Positions 46,101-53,309 of a stretch of DNA of 57,715 bases are shown here, in pieces. Made by a program: the position numbers and the translations under genes. Position 1 is the stretch's first letter. Every line of letters starts with the position of its first letter. The notes under the pieces are model-generated. The model worked only from the letters and a program-made list of their open reading frames with translations, was not told the origin of the DNA and searched no databases. The DNA lies in the NCBI GenBank assembly GCA_964436305.1, contig CAYTCI010000017.1, positions 1-57,715 of the forward strand, in the 5' to 3' direction. This stretch comes from JAKPUX01 sp964436305. Its GTDB lineage: Bacteria; Zhuqueibacterota; Zhuqueibacteria; Residuimicrobiales; Residuimicrobiaceae.

Positions 46101-46145
46101 CAGAATCGCGGAGACCACAACCATCACTTTCGAAAACAGTTTCAT
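43116..46145 (-). CDS. Secreted glycan-binding surface protein: three CBM repeats, CBM9-like and sorting domains
   Basis: 1009 aa with signal peptide 1-23 and AGGAGG upstream. Three tandem CBM11-like beta-sandwich repeats span about 25-560. Their equivalent cores read WQWTDYKWSVAGEG, WQWTDYKFSIAGEG and WTWTEKSFFLND, each followed by (K/P)AG.W.T..Y. An Ig/FN3-like segment (about 570-690) and a CBM9-like domain (about 700-905, ADVTDDDLN, GDALEFYMGF) follow. The C-terminal FlgD-like domain carries NYPNPFNP and GVYFCRMV. There is no catalytic signature. It is the first structural gene after lacI, so it is best read as the surface glycan-binding protein of the locus. Aromatic-rich repeats fit binding of a linear polymer such as mannan. 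Confidence 0.85.
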   Translation of the reverse strand: MKLFSKVMVVVSAILLLGSLAFSQVQFDFESTSTGTQNWGIWWGNAGTSLSRVADPTGRSAGVLQLACTAATGDGKAAIGVDPLPLGWTSALQQGAKFFTIDVYLPTDFPDSAQVKLWAQIAEGSWQWTDYKWSVAGEGMHCKAGQWVTLHYPVLGMMEAYANFQPWLKIKGGIEVYFPSDKSSSPTWSGDVLFDNFAIEGVEPVVVADFRTSQANFGKYWGDALTGVSIEFDPNDATNEVFVLDCDASKGDTKAAIGTDPVDFLWTSALAEGAYFATFRVYIPADFPTNAVVKPWMQVAEGSWQWTDYKFSIAGEGEHFKAGQWNTIYYPVKNAMETWPAFQPWLKVKGGIEIYFGAGQTWKGKVLMDDYALHTLEVGDKWVVGSWDKASGGLQGFANNGWGAGLVSIAQSADPSGRTAGVLATNWDFSKALAGSKKGSFDNTNINLGWASKSDTGATAITMDVWVPADAPLGAQISIFAMDHAKWTWTEKSFFLNDSTFKPGMWNTMTYDVLERVASGEIDPTSVLTVGCQIYYNIDNDWAGTIYFDNFTLVGIKAPEGTVVSPAITGAIGTFSGPGVTYNYFNVEWVDNEIGTETYNVYMSTSPITNTAAPGVVLVGDAIPHSTQYYAYRPWSKTSEPVTYYFAVAAVAADGTEMELTDKSVTGPLTCNTSVTAKAYYVADFASKFSLDGLDNEFTDYKQYGLKAERHNGSDTTGWTPTSTDMSWNATFVIDDNYLYISADVTDDDLNANGSEPVVSGSQAWMGDALEFYMGFYNALLEPPHKYKDVDLAGTGDWRIGFTAWGTTQKSGSADYEFPGVERTVYQKFTGDGYIIEVRIALDSLAKGGDLKVVDGMMMPLRIDGTDLDPSKGDTERTLWTGWGNQGNSNDWMRPATFGFLQVMGGPTAVETEPVQPLVFELKNNYPNPFNPVTTISYQVAKSSQVRIAVYDLLGKEVTTLVDGQMAAGSHTITWNGQNHAGQAVSSGVYFCRMVTPEYSHILKMTLLK

Positions 46146-46301
46146 GCTTGCCTCCTGATACGATTAGGTAAAGTGAGACATCTTGTAAAAAGGAACTGCT
46201 CCGTTGCTTCACAGCTCAACGTGCGATCGTTTCACCTCCTTCCGCTTTGGCAGTTCAAGCAGCACTGGAACTTGAGTGGCCGTCGTGAGTGGGCATGGCG
46301 T
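46146..46301. other. Spacer between lacI-type gene and CBM surface protein gene
   Basis: 156 bp, both neighbours on the minus strand. It contains AGGAGG for the downstream gene and a CGATCG-centred imperfect palindrome (GTGCGATCGTTTCA, about 46221-46234) that is not a good match to the operator upstream of lacI. A promoter for the surface protein is expected here, but I could not place one with confidence. Confidence 0.4.
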
Positions 46302-47309
46302 TCATACCATCATGCTGATGGCCACGGATTCCCGTTCGATGAGCCGGGTGGGCACCAGGGTGGTCACCGGCTCGTTGATTTCGTGGTTCAGGACCTTGAA
46401 GAGCGTCCGTACGGCGATGGAGCCCATCTGCTCCTTGTAAACGCGGACAGTGGTCAGGGGGGGCGAGATCATCTTGCCCAGCTCAATATCGTCAAAACCG
46501 ATGATGGAGAGATCTTCGGGGAGGCGCAGATCGTGATCGCTGATGGCCTTGTACCCGTAGATGGCGTTGATATCATTGGCGGCGAAGATGGCGGTCGGCG
46601 GCTCGGCGAGATCCAGCAGGGCGCTGACATGATCATAGCCCTTTTCGAGCCCGCCGGTGCGGACCAGCTCTTCGCAGAGGGGGAAACGGGCGAACTCGAG
46701 GGCCTTGCAGTAGCCCTCGAAACGCTGGCGGAAGCTGAGACGCTCAAGATCCCCGGAGATGAAGCCGATACGGCGATGGCCGTGGTCGATGAGGAACTGG
46801 ACCGCCTGAAAGGCGCCGTGTTCGTTGTCGATCAGGACCTGGCAAAAGGCATTGCTGGTGATCTTGGGATCGACCAGCACCGTAGGGATGGCGAGCGAGG
46901 CGAGCTGATCAATGAAGTGCTGCTGGAGGACGCCGATGAGGACCAGGCCGTCGACCTGGTGTTCGCGGATCATCTTGGGGATGGCCGCGTTCTGGCTCTC
47001 CGGCAGCAGGTGGAGGACGAGGCTGTAGTTGCTGACGGCGAGTTCGGCCTCAATGCCTTCGAGGACGCGGGAGTAGAAAGGGTTCAGCGAGAGGGGCAAT
47101 TGCTCGCGGCAAAAGATGACGCCGATATTTTCAGTGATCTTTTTCTTGAGGGCTTTGCCGAGGGCGTTGGGATGGAAATTGTGTTCTTTGGCGATGGCGA
47201 GGACGCGCTGCCGGGTAGCCTCGGCGACATCGGGGCGGCCGTTGAGGGCCTTGGAGACGGTTGCAGCCGAGCAGTGGGCGGCTTCTGCAATGTCCTTGAG
47301 GGTGATCAT
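46302..47309 (-). CDS. LacI-family transcriptional regulator of the mannan locus
   Basis: 335 aa, normal LacI length. N-terminal helix-turn-helix and hinge: TLKDIAEAAHCSAATVSKAL (residues 3-22), then RPDV and ..HPNALGKALKKK. The sugar-binding periplasmic-binding-protein-like core (about 60-335) includes VDGLVLIG, DNEHGAFQAVQFLI and FAANDINAIYGY. It is the first gene of the minus-strand mannan run, which implies local control. Its own promoter carries a palindromic site just downstream of the -10 box, consistent with autoregulation. The effector is probably a manno-oligosaccharide or a product of it (inference). Confidence 0.94.
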   Translation of the reverse strand: MITLKDIAEAAHCSAATVSKALNGRPDVAEATRQRVLAIAKEHNFHPNALGKALKKKITENIGVIFCREQLPLSLNPFYSRVLEGIEAELAVSNYSLVLHLLPESQNAAIPKMIREHQVDGLVLIGVLQQHFIDQLASLAIPTVLVDPKITSNAFCQVLIDNEHGAFQAVQFLIDHGHRRIGFISGDLERLSFRQRFEGYCKALEFARFPLCEELVRTGGLEKGYDHVSALLDLAEPPTAIFAANDINAIYGYKAISDHDLRLPEDLSIIGFDDIELGKMISPPLTTVRVYKEQMGSIAVRTLFKVLNHEINEPVTTLVPTRLIERESVAISMMV

Positions 47310-47356
47310 GACCTTCCGGGCGGCAAGGGTGGAGCGGCGGGAACACGTTGATTATC

Positions 47357-47372
47357 TCGAAATCGATTTCGA
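47357..47372. promoter_or_regulatory. Perfect 16-bp LacI-type operator O1
   Basis: TCGAAATCGATTTCGA is a perfect CG-centred palindrome, the usual form for LacI-family operators. It starts 48 bp upstream of the lacI-type start codon and about 12 bp downstream of the -10 box, so binding should block transcription initiation. Confidence 0.72.
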
Positions 47373-47383
47373 TTTCTGCTTTC

Positions 47384-47412
47384 AAAATAACATTTTTTGC
47401 GACTCATGTCAA
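47384..47412 (-). promoter_or_regulatory. Sigma-70 type promoter for the lacI-type gene
   Basis: On the minus strand TTGACA (47407-47412) is followed after exactly 17 bp by TATTTT (47384-47389). This is a consensus -35 with a 4-of-6 -10 box. A 12-bp CG-centred palindrome TTTTTCGAAAAA (47417-47428) lies just upstream of the -35. Confidence 0.62.
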
Positions 47413-47526
47413 GTTTTTTTTCGAAAAAGGACAAGAATTTCGGAGATGCTGCTGGAAAAACAGGGGAAGCCCAGAGGCTATACTTGTTTTTATTGTCCTT
47501 ATGTATAGCTATGTGAATGACGAATT

Positions 47527-47540
47527 CGAAATCGTTTTCG
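47527..47540. promoter_or_regulatory. Second operator-like site O2
   Basis: CGAAATCGTTTTCG differs from the core of O1 (CGAAATCGATTTCG) at one position and is again CG-centred, with half-sites CGAAATC and CGAAAAC. It lies about 170 bp upstream of O1, a distance compatible with looping by a tetrameric or paired repressor. Confidence 0.5.
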
Positions 47541-47686
47541 GCGAATGCGGGGAAATGGGCCGGCGTCAGGGGCGGGGGCGGCACGAGGGGTGGGGGGCTG
47601 GGTGGCGCCAGGGGATGGCGGGCACCAGGGGATGGCGGGCACCAGGGAGTTGGGTGGGTTCAAGGGGTGGGGGTGGGGGCGCGGGG
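47541..47686. repeat. G-rich low-complexity tract with 17-bp tandem repeat, part of a 377-bp non-coding gap
   Basis: The gap 47310-47686 holds the promoter and operators near lacI and then this tract up to the GH127 stop. The unit CAGGGGATGGCGGGCAC occurs at 47609-47625 and 47626-47642 with a partial third copy. Many G3-G6 runs follow. On the minus (transcribed) strand the tract is very C-rich and G-poor. It shares CGGCACGAGGG (47579-47589) and ACGAGGGGTGG with the repeat at the left edge of the window. No protein-coding signal is visible. Confidence 0.8.
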
Positions 47687-49777
47687 TCAGCGCACCACCG
47701 GGAACTCGCTGATGCGCAGGGTCGTGCAGCCATACGGGATCAGCACCAGCTCCCCGGCTGCAACCTGCTGCAGATGCAGCTGCGGACTCCACGGCAACGG
47801 TCCGGCCATCTCGCCATACAGTTGCCACTCGGGGATCCGTTTGCCCCGGGTGTGCAGTTCGATCGGCGCCGCCTCCAGCGACCAAGGCCTCAGCGGAACG
47901 CTCTCCCGCTCCAACACGGTAAATCCCGCCGCCGGATCGAGCACCGCCGCCTCAAGTAATCCCCAATTCCAGGGATCGCGCGGGCAGACCTCCCAATAGT
48001 CGCCCCATTTATCCCGATTCTCCACCCGCTTCCAGATCTCGGCGATTCGCAAGCCGTAAACCAGCGGTCCGCGCTCAACCCCCGCTGCACCATCGACCCA
48101 GCGGCTGATCTTTACCGCCATCGGCAGATGCAGCTCGACAACATCCCCGGCGCGCCAGCGCCGCACCAGGCGAAGGATTGTGCCCGGCCGCGGCGCTGCC
48201 TCCGGCTGGCCGTTGATGCGCACCGCCGCCGAGTCGCACCAGCCGGGAATCCGCAGAACGAAGGGAAATTCGGCCGGCCGCGCCAGATCGAAGCGGAAAC
48301 GGATGCGATCGCCGAAGGGATAGCTGGTCTCCTCAGTGATCCGGACCCTCTCCCCTGCCGCCACAGTCAGCTCCACGCGGCTGGGGCCGTAGACCAGGGC
48401 CGCCGCGCCGCCGTCGAGGGTGGCATACCAGAGATTCTGCACCAGCTTGGGCCAACCCTGATGGAGGTTGCAGGTGCAGCAGGGATAGCCGGTCAGCAGG
48501 CCAAAGCAGAGGTCCGTCCCTCCATGGTTGGCATCCTCATAAAAATTATGGCGGGCGCGGGTGACCATCACCTGATTGGCGCACTGGAAGTACTGCCGGG
48601 CGCTGAAATCATCCGTGATCTGCGTGGGCAGGGCATTGTAGGCCAGACGCTCCAGATGGTCGGCAAAAGAGACCTCGGCGGTGATCGGCAGCATGCTCTC
48701 AAGCGAATACATCAGTTCGACGATGGCGCACAGCTCGATCCCCTGGGTGGGTGAGTTGCCGTGCATCGGCTCGTCGGCTCCGTACATCCCCTGGACCTGG
48801 CCATGATAGGTGCGGATATCGGCAAAGGCCCGCTTTACCGCCTCGAGATAACGCTGCTCCGGATGCTGCTGGTAATAGATCACCGGCTGTTTGATACCCT
48901 GGGCGAGATTGACGCAGTGAAAACCGCGCAGGCCGCTCAGCGAGAGAGCCGCGATCTCGGACTCCTTCCAGGGATAGCGGACCTCGCTGTAGATCCAGGG
49001 ATCTCCGGCGGGGAAAGCCCGATAGAGGTCAGCGGGCTGGTCATTGAGGAAGACCCGGCTCCAGGGGAAAGTCTGCTCGGCGAGCAGGTCGGCCAGCTTG
49101 AGCAGATAAGCAGCGCCGGTGCGGTTATAAAGCCAGTAGACGGCCTGCAGGTTATCGCCGCCGCGCCGGTTGGCCCAGATGGTCCAGTGATCCAGGGGCG
49201 TCCCGGGCAATTGGGCCAGCTGGAAGCGAAAATAGCGGTCCATCAGGGTCAGGACCCGCTCATCCCGGGTGGCATCGTAATACTGCATCAGCACCTTGAG
49301 CATCACCATTTTGGGCCACCAGTCCTCACGGTCGCCCTTCTGCAGTCCGGGTTCGGGCGTAAAGGCGGTCAACGGCTGCGGGCCGAAATAGCCATCCGGC
49401 TGCTGGTGCTGCAGTGACCATTCGATCCAGGATTTCGCCTTGGCCATCAGGCTGGAATCGTCAAGGATCCAGGCGAGCGGAAGCATACCATCGATCCAGT
49501 AGGGACCGCGTTCCCAGCCGTCGCCATCGCCGCCAAGCCAGCCATTACGCGGCCCGACCACGCTGCTATAAAGCGAATCGAGGTGGCCGGTCAGACCCTG
49601 CCGCATGCTCCCGAGCTGCGCTCGCAGCCAGCCCTGAGGCTGGATGGCACCGAGCGGAAGTTCCAGAAAGGCCTTTTCCCGCAAGGGCGGACGGTTGACG
49701 GGGTAATGGGCCCGCTGGGCCTCTCCCCTGCCGGCGAGGGCGAGGAGCAGCGCGACCAGCACGATGGAACGTTTCAT
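47687..49777 (-). CDS. Secreted GH127-type (DUF1680) glycosidase, putative beta-L-arabinofuranosidase
   Basis: 696 aa with signal peptide 1-20 and AAAGGAG upstream. An (alpha/alpha)6-barrel (about 30-440) is followed by beta-sandwich domains. The family zinc/cysteine site is recognisable: Glu and Cys in GIELCAIVELM and the cluster YPCCTCNLHQGWPK. Characterised GH127 members release beta-L-arabinofuranose, including from hydroxyproline-linked arabinans, but the wider DUF1680 group (GH127/GH137/GH142/GH146-like) has several specificities. It lies 11 bp downstream of the FAD oxidoreductase stop, in the same operon. It has no sorting domain and is probably periplasmic. Confidence 0.82.
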   Translation of the reverse strand: MKRSIVLVALLLALAGRGEAQRAHYPVNRPPLREKAFLELPLGAIQPQGWLRAQLGSMRQGLTGHLDSLYSSVVGPRNGWLGGDGDGWERGPYWIDGMLPLAWILDDSSLMAKAKSWIEWSLQHQQPDGYFGPQPLTAFTPEPGLQKGDREDWWPKMVMLKVLMQYYDATRDERVLTLMDRYFRFQLAQLPGTPLDHWTIWANRRGGDNLQAVYWLYNRTGAAYLLKLADLLAEQTFPWSRVFLNDQPADLYRAFPAGDPWIYSEVRYPWKESEIAALSLSGLRGFHCVNLAQGIKQPVIYYQQHPEQRYLEAVKRAFADIRTYHGQVQGMYGADEPMHGNSPTQGIELCAIVELMYSLESMLPITAEVSFADHLERLAYNALPTQITDDFSARQYFQCANQVMVTRARHNFYEDANHGGTDLCFGLLTGYPCCTCNLHQGWPKLVQNLWYATLDGGAAALVYGPSRVELTVAAGERVRITEETSYPFGDRIRFRFDLARPAEFPFVLRIPGWCDSAAVRINGQPEAAPRPGTILRLVRRWRAGDVVELHLPMAVKISRWVDGAAGVERGPLVYGLRIAEIWKRVENRDKWGDYWEVCPRDPWNWGLLEAAVLDPAAGFTVLERESVPLRPWSLEAAPIELHTRGKRIPEWQLYGEMAGPLPWSPQLHLQQVAAGELVLIPYGCTTLRISEFPVVR

Positions 49778-49788
49778 GATTCGCTCCT

Positions 49789-52635
49789 TTAAGGCTGCGG
49801 CCGTGGCGTGGTAACGCGGTCTACCAGATAGAGGATCGATTTGAAGGGAATGCCGCTGTGCGTGGTGAGGCCGATTTCGCAGGTACGGCTGGTGGAAAAG
49901 CCCTCCCTGCAGCCGTCAGGCACCTGGCTGCGTACATGACGCAGGCCGTGGGCATTGAGTTCGGGGAAGGTGAAGCCGCGGTCACCGGCAAAACCGCAGC
50001 AGTTGCAGTCGGTGGCTATGACCTCCGCGGCACACCGGCGCGCCAGCTGCAGCAGCGGCCCTTCCAGTCCCATCTTTTTGGCGCTGCAGACAGCATGGAC
50101 CATGACCGTCCCGGCCAGGGGATGGAACTCGAGGCGCGGGGCCAGGTGTTCCAGCGTAAAGGCGATCGGCTCATAGAGGTGGAGCTGCGGATTGAGGGTT
50201 TCCTTCATGCGATAGAGACAGGGGCTCATGTCCGCCAGTACCGGGTACTGGCCGCCGGCGCTGGCGGCCCAAAGGGCGGCCTCCAGTTCCGCGGCCTTGG
50301 CGTCGCCCGCCTCCTTGTACCCCTTGCTGGCGAAGGCCATGCCGCAGCAGAGGGCGTTGATGTTCTCCGGATAGATCACCTCGAAGCCGGCCTTCTCCAG
50401 CAGCGCGAGCGTCAGCTGCGGCAGGTCGCTGGTCTCGCCGTCCCCGGCGGCCAGTCCCATGGTACGGGTGATGCAAGCGGGAAAATAGACCACGCGGGGC
50501 CGCATGGTCGCCGTGGCTTCGTGTGACGGCGGCGTTGGGAGGAAGAGGGGCCGGCTGTTGGCGGGCATCGCCGGGGTCCAGAGGGGCAGGCGGCCGCCTG
50601 AGAGCCGGCGCAGTGTGCGCGCGGTAGCGCCGAGCAGGGTGGTACCGGCCAGGCGGTGGGTGGCATGAACGAAAGCGAGTCCCCGGCGCCCGAGGGCCGT
50701 AACCATCGCCATATGGCCGGCGATGGCGGCGGCTGTCCGCTGTGCCAGCGGCGAGGCCTTTTCATGGCGCCACTCCTTGATCATCTTGCCGGTATCGATC
50801 TCGACCGGGCAGGCGAGGGCGCAGAGTCCGTCGGTAGCACAGGTCTGGTCGCCGTAATAATCGTAGCCATCGCGCAGTTGCGCCAGCCGGTGCGGCTCCG
50901 TCCCGGAGTTGGTGAGCCGGGCGATCTCGCGGCGGACGACGATCCGCTGCCGGGCGGAGAGGGTGAGCTGATTGGCGACACAATGGGGTTCACAGAATCC
51001 ACACTCAATGCACTTGTCGATCAGCGGATGGGCAGCGGGCAAGGGTTTGAGATGGCTGATATGGGACTCGGGATCGTCGTTGAGGATCACGCCGGGATTG
51101 AGAATGCCCGCCGGATCGAAGAGCTGTTTGATCTCGTGCATGATCGCCAGCGCCTCCTCACCCCATTCGAGTCCGACGTAGGGCGCCATATTGCGACCTG
51201 TCCCATGCTCTGCCTTGAGGGCGCCGTCATAGCGCTCCACGACCATGTGGCAGACATCGTCCATGAAGCGCCGGTAGCGCGACACCTCATCGGGGAGATT
51301 GAAATTCTGTTTGAAGACGAAATGGAGGTTGCCGGCCAGGGCATGACCAAAAAGGATGGTCTCATCATAGCCGTGTTTCCGGAAAAGCCCCTGCAGTTCG
51401 AGGGTAGCCTCAGCCAGGCGCGGCACCGGAAAGGCCACATCCTCGATGATCACCGTGGTACCGGTCTGGCGCATCGCCCCGACGGCCGGGAAGAGCCCCT
51501 TGCGGATATTCCAGTACTTGCCGTACTCGGCCGGGTCGAGGGTGAAGGCGACCGGCATCAGGGTGGGCACCCCGGCCAGCATTGTCTGGATGGCTGCAAG
51601 CTGCCGCTGCAGCCCATCGGCGGAGGCAGCCCTGCTTTCGATGAGCAAGGCGGCCGCGGTTTCGGGCAGATCGGCCAGATAATCGGGCATGCCCGCTTTG
51701 CCTTCCACCGAGCGCAGAGAAGCGCGGTCCATGATCTCCACGGCCTCAACCGGGGCCGATTCGAGAATGGAGACCGCCCGGCAGGCGCTGGCGATCTCGG
51801 GGAAGATGATCAGGCCGGAGGCCTTGTCGTGGTACTCGTGGACGGTATGGTAGGCAATCTCGGACAAAAAGCCGAGGGTACCCTCCGAGCCGATCATCAG
51901 GTGCTGGAGGATCTCGACCGGGTCGGCGAAATCGGTCAGGGCATTGAGGCTATAGCCGCAGGTATTCTTCATCCTGAATTTGGCCCGCACCCGTTCGGCC
52001 AGGGTGGCGTTGTCCAGCAGCCGCTGCCGCAGTTCGAGCAGCCGGTTGAGAAGTCCGGCCTGATCGCGGCGAAAGTGCGCGACCGCATCCGGATCGAAGC
52101 CGTCAAAGCGGGTGCCATCGGCCAGCAGCAGTCGCAGCCCGGCGAGGGTGCGGTAGCTGTTCTGGGCCGTGCCGCAGCACATGCCGCTGGCGTTATTGGC
52201 GGCGATGCCGCCGATCATCGCGGCATCGATCGAGGCGGGATCGGGGCCGATCTTGCGCCCAAACGGCAGCAGGGCCTTGTTGGCGTTGCAGCCGGCCACC
52301 CCTGGCTGCAGGCGGATCCGCTCCCCATCGGCCTCGATGCGGATCCCCTTCCAGCCCTGGTCGATGAGCACCAGGACCGAATCCGAAACCGCCTGGCCGG
52401 AGAGACTGGTGCCGGCGGCGCGGAAGGTCACCGGCAGGTGCAAGGCAGCGCATTCCTGCAGAATGCGAGCGATCTCCTCCTCCGAGTTGGCGCGGATGAC
52501 CAGCTGCGGCAGCAGACGGTAAAAGCTGGCATCGGTGCCGAGCGCCAGGGTGTTGAGATCATCGTGGAGGAGACGGCTGGCGGGGAAATGGGGGCGCAGA
52601 CGGGTGTAGAGCTGGTCGTATTTTCCGGAGAGCAT
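49789..52635 (-). CDS. YdiJ-type FAD-linked oxidase with 4Fe-4S and CCG domains
   Basis: 948 aa from ATG 52635 (GAGG 6 nt upstream); the TTG at 52641 is less likely. FAD-binding domain about 40-210 (TFRAAGTSLSGQAV, GGIAANNASGMCCG); FAD-oxidase C-terminal domain about 220-520 (EHGTGRNMAPYVGLEWG); ferredoxin-type clusters CIECGFCEPHC and CATDGLCALACP at about 540-610; two cysteine-rich CCG domains (CCGMAFASKG, CNCCGFAGDRGF). The architecture matches E. coli YdiJ and D-lactate or D-2-hydroxyglutarate dehydrogenases. It probably oxidises a D-2-hydroxyacid and passes electrons to the membrane. The substrate is not determined by sequence. Confidence 0.88.
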   Translation of the reverse strand: MLSGKYDQLYTRLRPHFPASRLLHDDLNTLALGTDASFYRLLPQLVIRANSEEEIARILQECAALHLPVTFRAAGTSLSGQAVSDSVLVLIDQGWKGIRIEADGERIRLQPGVAGCNANKALLPFGRKIGPDPASIDAAMIGGIAANNASGMCCGTAQNSYRTLAGLRLLLADGTRFDGFDPDAVAHFRRDQAGLLNRLLELRQRLLDNATLAERVRAKFRMKNTCGYSLNALTDFADPVEILQHLMIGSEGTLGFLSEIAYHTVHEYHDKASGLIIFPEIASACRAVSILESAPVEAVEIMDRASLRSVEGKAGMPDYLADLPETAAALLIESRAASADGLQRQLAAIQTMLAGVPTLMPVAFTLDPAEYGKYWNIRKGLFPAVGAMRQTGTTVIIEDVAFPVPRLAEATLELQGLFRKHGYDETILFGHALAGNLHFVFKQNFNLPDEVSRYRRFMDDVCHMVVERYDGALKAEHGTGRNMAPYVGLEWGEEALAIMHEIKQLFDPAGILNPGVILNDDPESHISHLKPLPAAHPLIDKCIECGFCEPHCVANQLTLSARQRIVVRREIARLTNSGTEPHRLAQLRDGYDYYGDQTCATDGLCALACPVEIDTGKMIKEWRHEKASPLAQRTAAAIAGHMAMVTALGRRGLAFVHATHRLAGTTLLGATARTLRRLSGGRLPLWTPAMPANSRPLFLPTPPSHEATATMRPRVVYFPACITRTMGLAAGDGETSDLPQLTLALLEKAGFEVIYPENINALCCGMAFASKGYKEAGDAKAAELEAALWAASAGGQYPVLADMSPCLYRMKETLNPQLHLYEPIAFTLEHLAPRLEFHPLAGTVMVHAVCSAKKMGLEGPLLQLARRCAAEVIATDCNCCGFAGDRGFTFPELNAHGLRHVRSQVPDGCREGFSTSRTCEIGLTTHSGIPFKSILYLVDRVTTPRPQP

Positions 52636-52728
52636 GGGCAACCTCAGATTCAGGCAGAATGGGCGTGACCGGGCCGCCGCGGATCGAGCCGGGATGCCCG
52701 ACGCCGGCGGGTGCGACAGCAGAGCGGA

Positions 52729-53121
52729 TCAAATCGATTCGAAGGCCCTGATCTTGGTCATGCCCTGATAGTGGAGGGTAGCGCCGATATAGACGCGCGA
52801 GCGCAGGGTCACGATCTGGTTGCGCAGATTGGTGAGCACATGGAGTTCGATGGTGATGGTACTGCCGGGATAGACCGGTCTGAAGAACTCGATATTGTGC
52901 ACCCGCAGGATTGTTGAATCGCCGAAGGCCCGCACGACCGATTTAACAATCAGGGCCGAGATCAGGGCGCCCTGGACCGGCGTTTCGGCAAATCCCACCT
53001 TGCGGGCATACTCGTCATCATAGTGGAGCAGTGTCCAGTCGGTGAAAGCCGCGCCGAAATCGTGCATGATCTCGCGCCCGACCTGGTAGTCATGGCGGAC
53101 GCTCTCACCCTCCTGGAGCAT
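52729..53121 (-). CDS. MaoC-like hotdog dehydratase family protein
   Basis: 130 aa from ATG 53121, chosen for the strong GAGGAGGGG site; the upstream extension is not conserved in character. MaoC/(R)-hydratase hotdog fold features are visible: FT..D..LLHYDDEYARKVGF, then TPVQGALISALIVKS and a strand FFRPVYPGSTITIELHV. The usual catalytic Asp...His pair could correspond to the Asp of TDWTLLHYDD and its His. It might hydrate or dehydrate an acyl-CoA, but many such stand-alone proteins have unknown substrates. It heads the minus-strand run and is divergent from the nitroreductase gene. Confidence 0.75.
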   Translation of the reverse strand: MLQEGESVRHDYQVGREIMHDFGAAFTDWTLLHYDDEYARKVGFAETPVQGALISALIVKSVVRAFGDSTILRVHNIEFFRPVYPGSTITIELHVLTNLRNQIVTLRSRVYIGATLHYQGMTKIRAFESI

Positions 53122-53309
53122 ACCCCTCCTCACACAATAAAACGTGATCCCTGCGAAGTTCCGTATCGGCAAACCTGTAGTAATATAGGAGCACTCCAGC
53201 CAAGATACAAGGGAAAAATAGGCCGGTCGCGCTCTTTTTATTCATGCTCAGGGCGGGAATTATTCTTCCGGTGCCGGCATTATATAGGTGACCTTACTTT
53301 GGAGGAAGC
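53122..53309. other. Divergent intergenic region, MaoC-like / nitroreductase
   Basis: 188 bp between divergent starts. It holds GAGGAGGGG for the minus gene and GGAGGAAGC for the plus gene. A TATATA element at about 53279-53285 could be the nitroreductase -10 box, but no good -35 pairs with it. No other structure was found. Confidence 0.4.

Noticed and set aside
46221..46234. GTGCGATCGTTTCA as a further LacI operator
   Set aside because: CG-centred, but the half-sites do not match CGAAATC; only the central CGATCG is symmetric.
47609..47650. 17-bp direct repeats as a CRISPR array
   Set aside because: Units are contiguous without spacers, only about 2.5 copies, low complexity, and no cas genes nearby.
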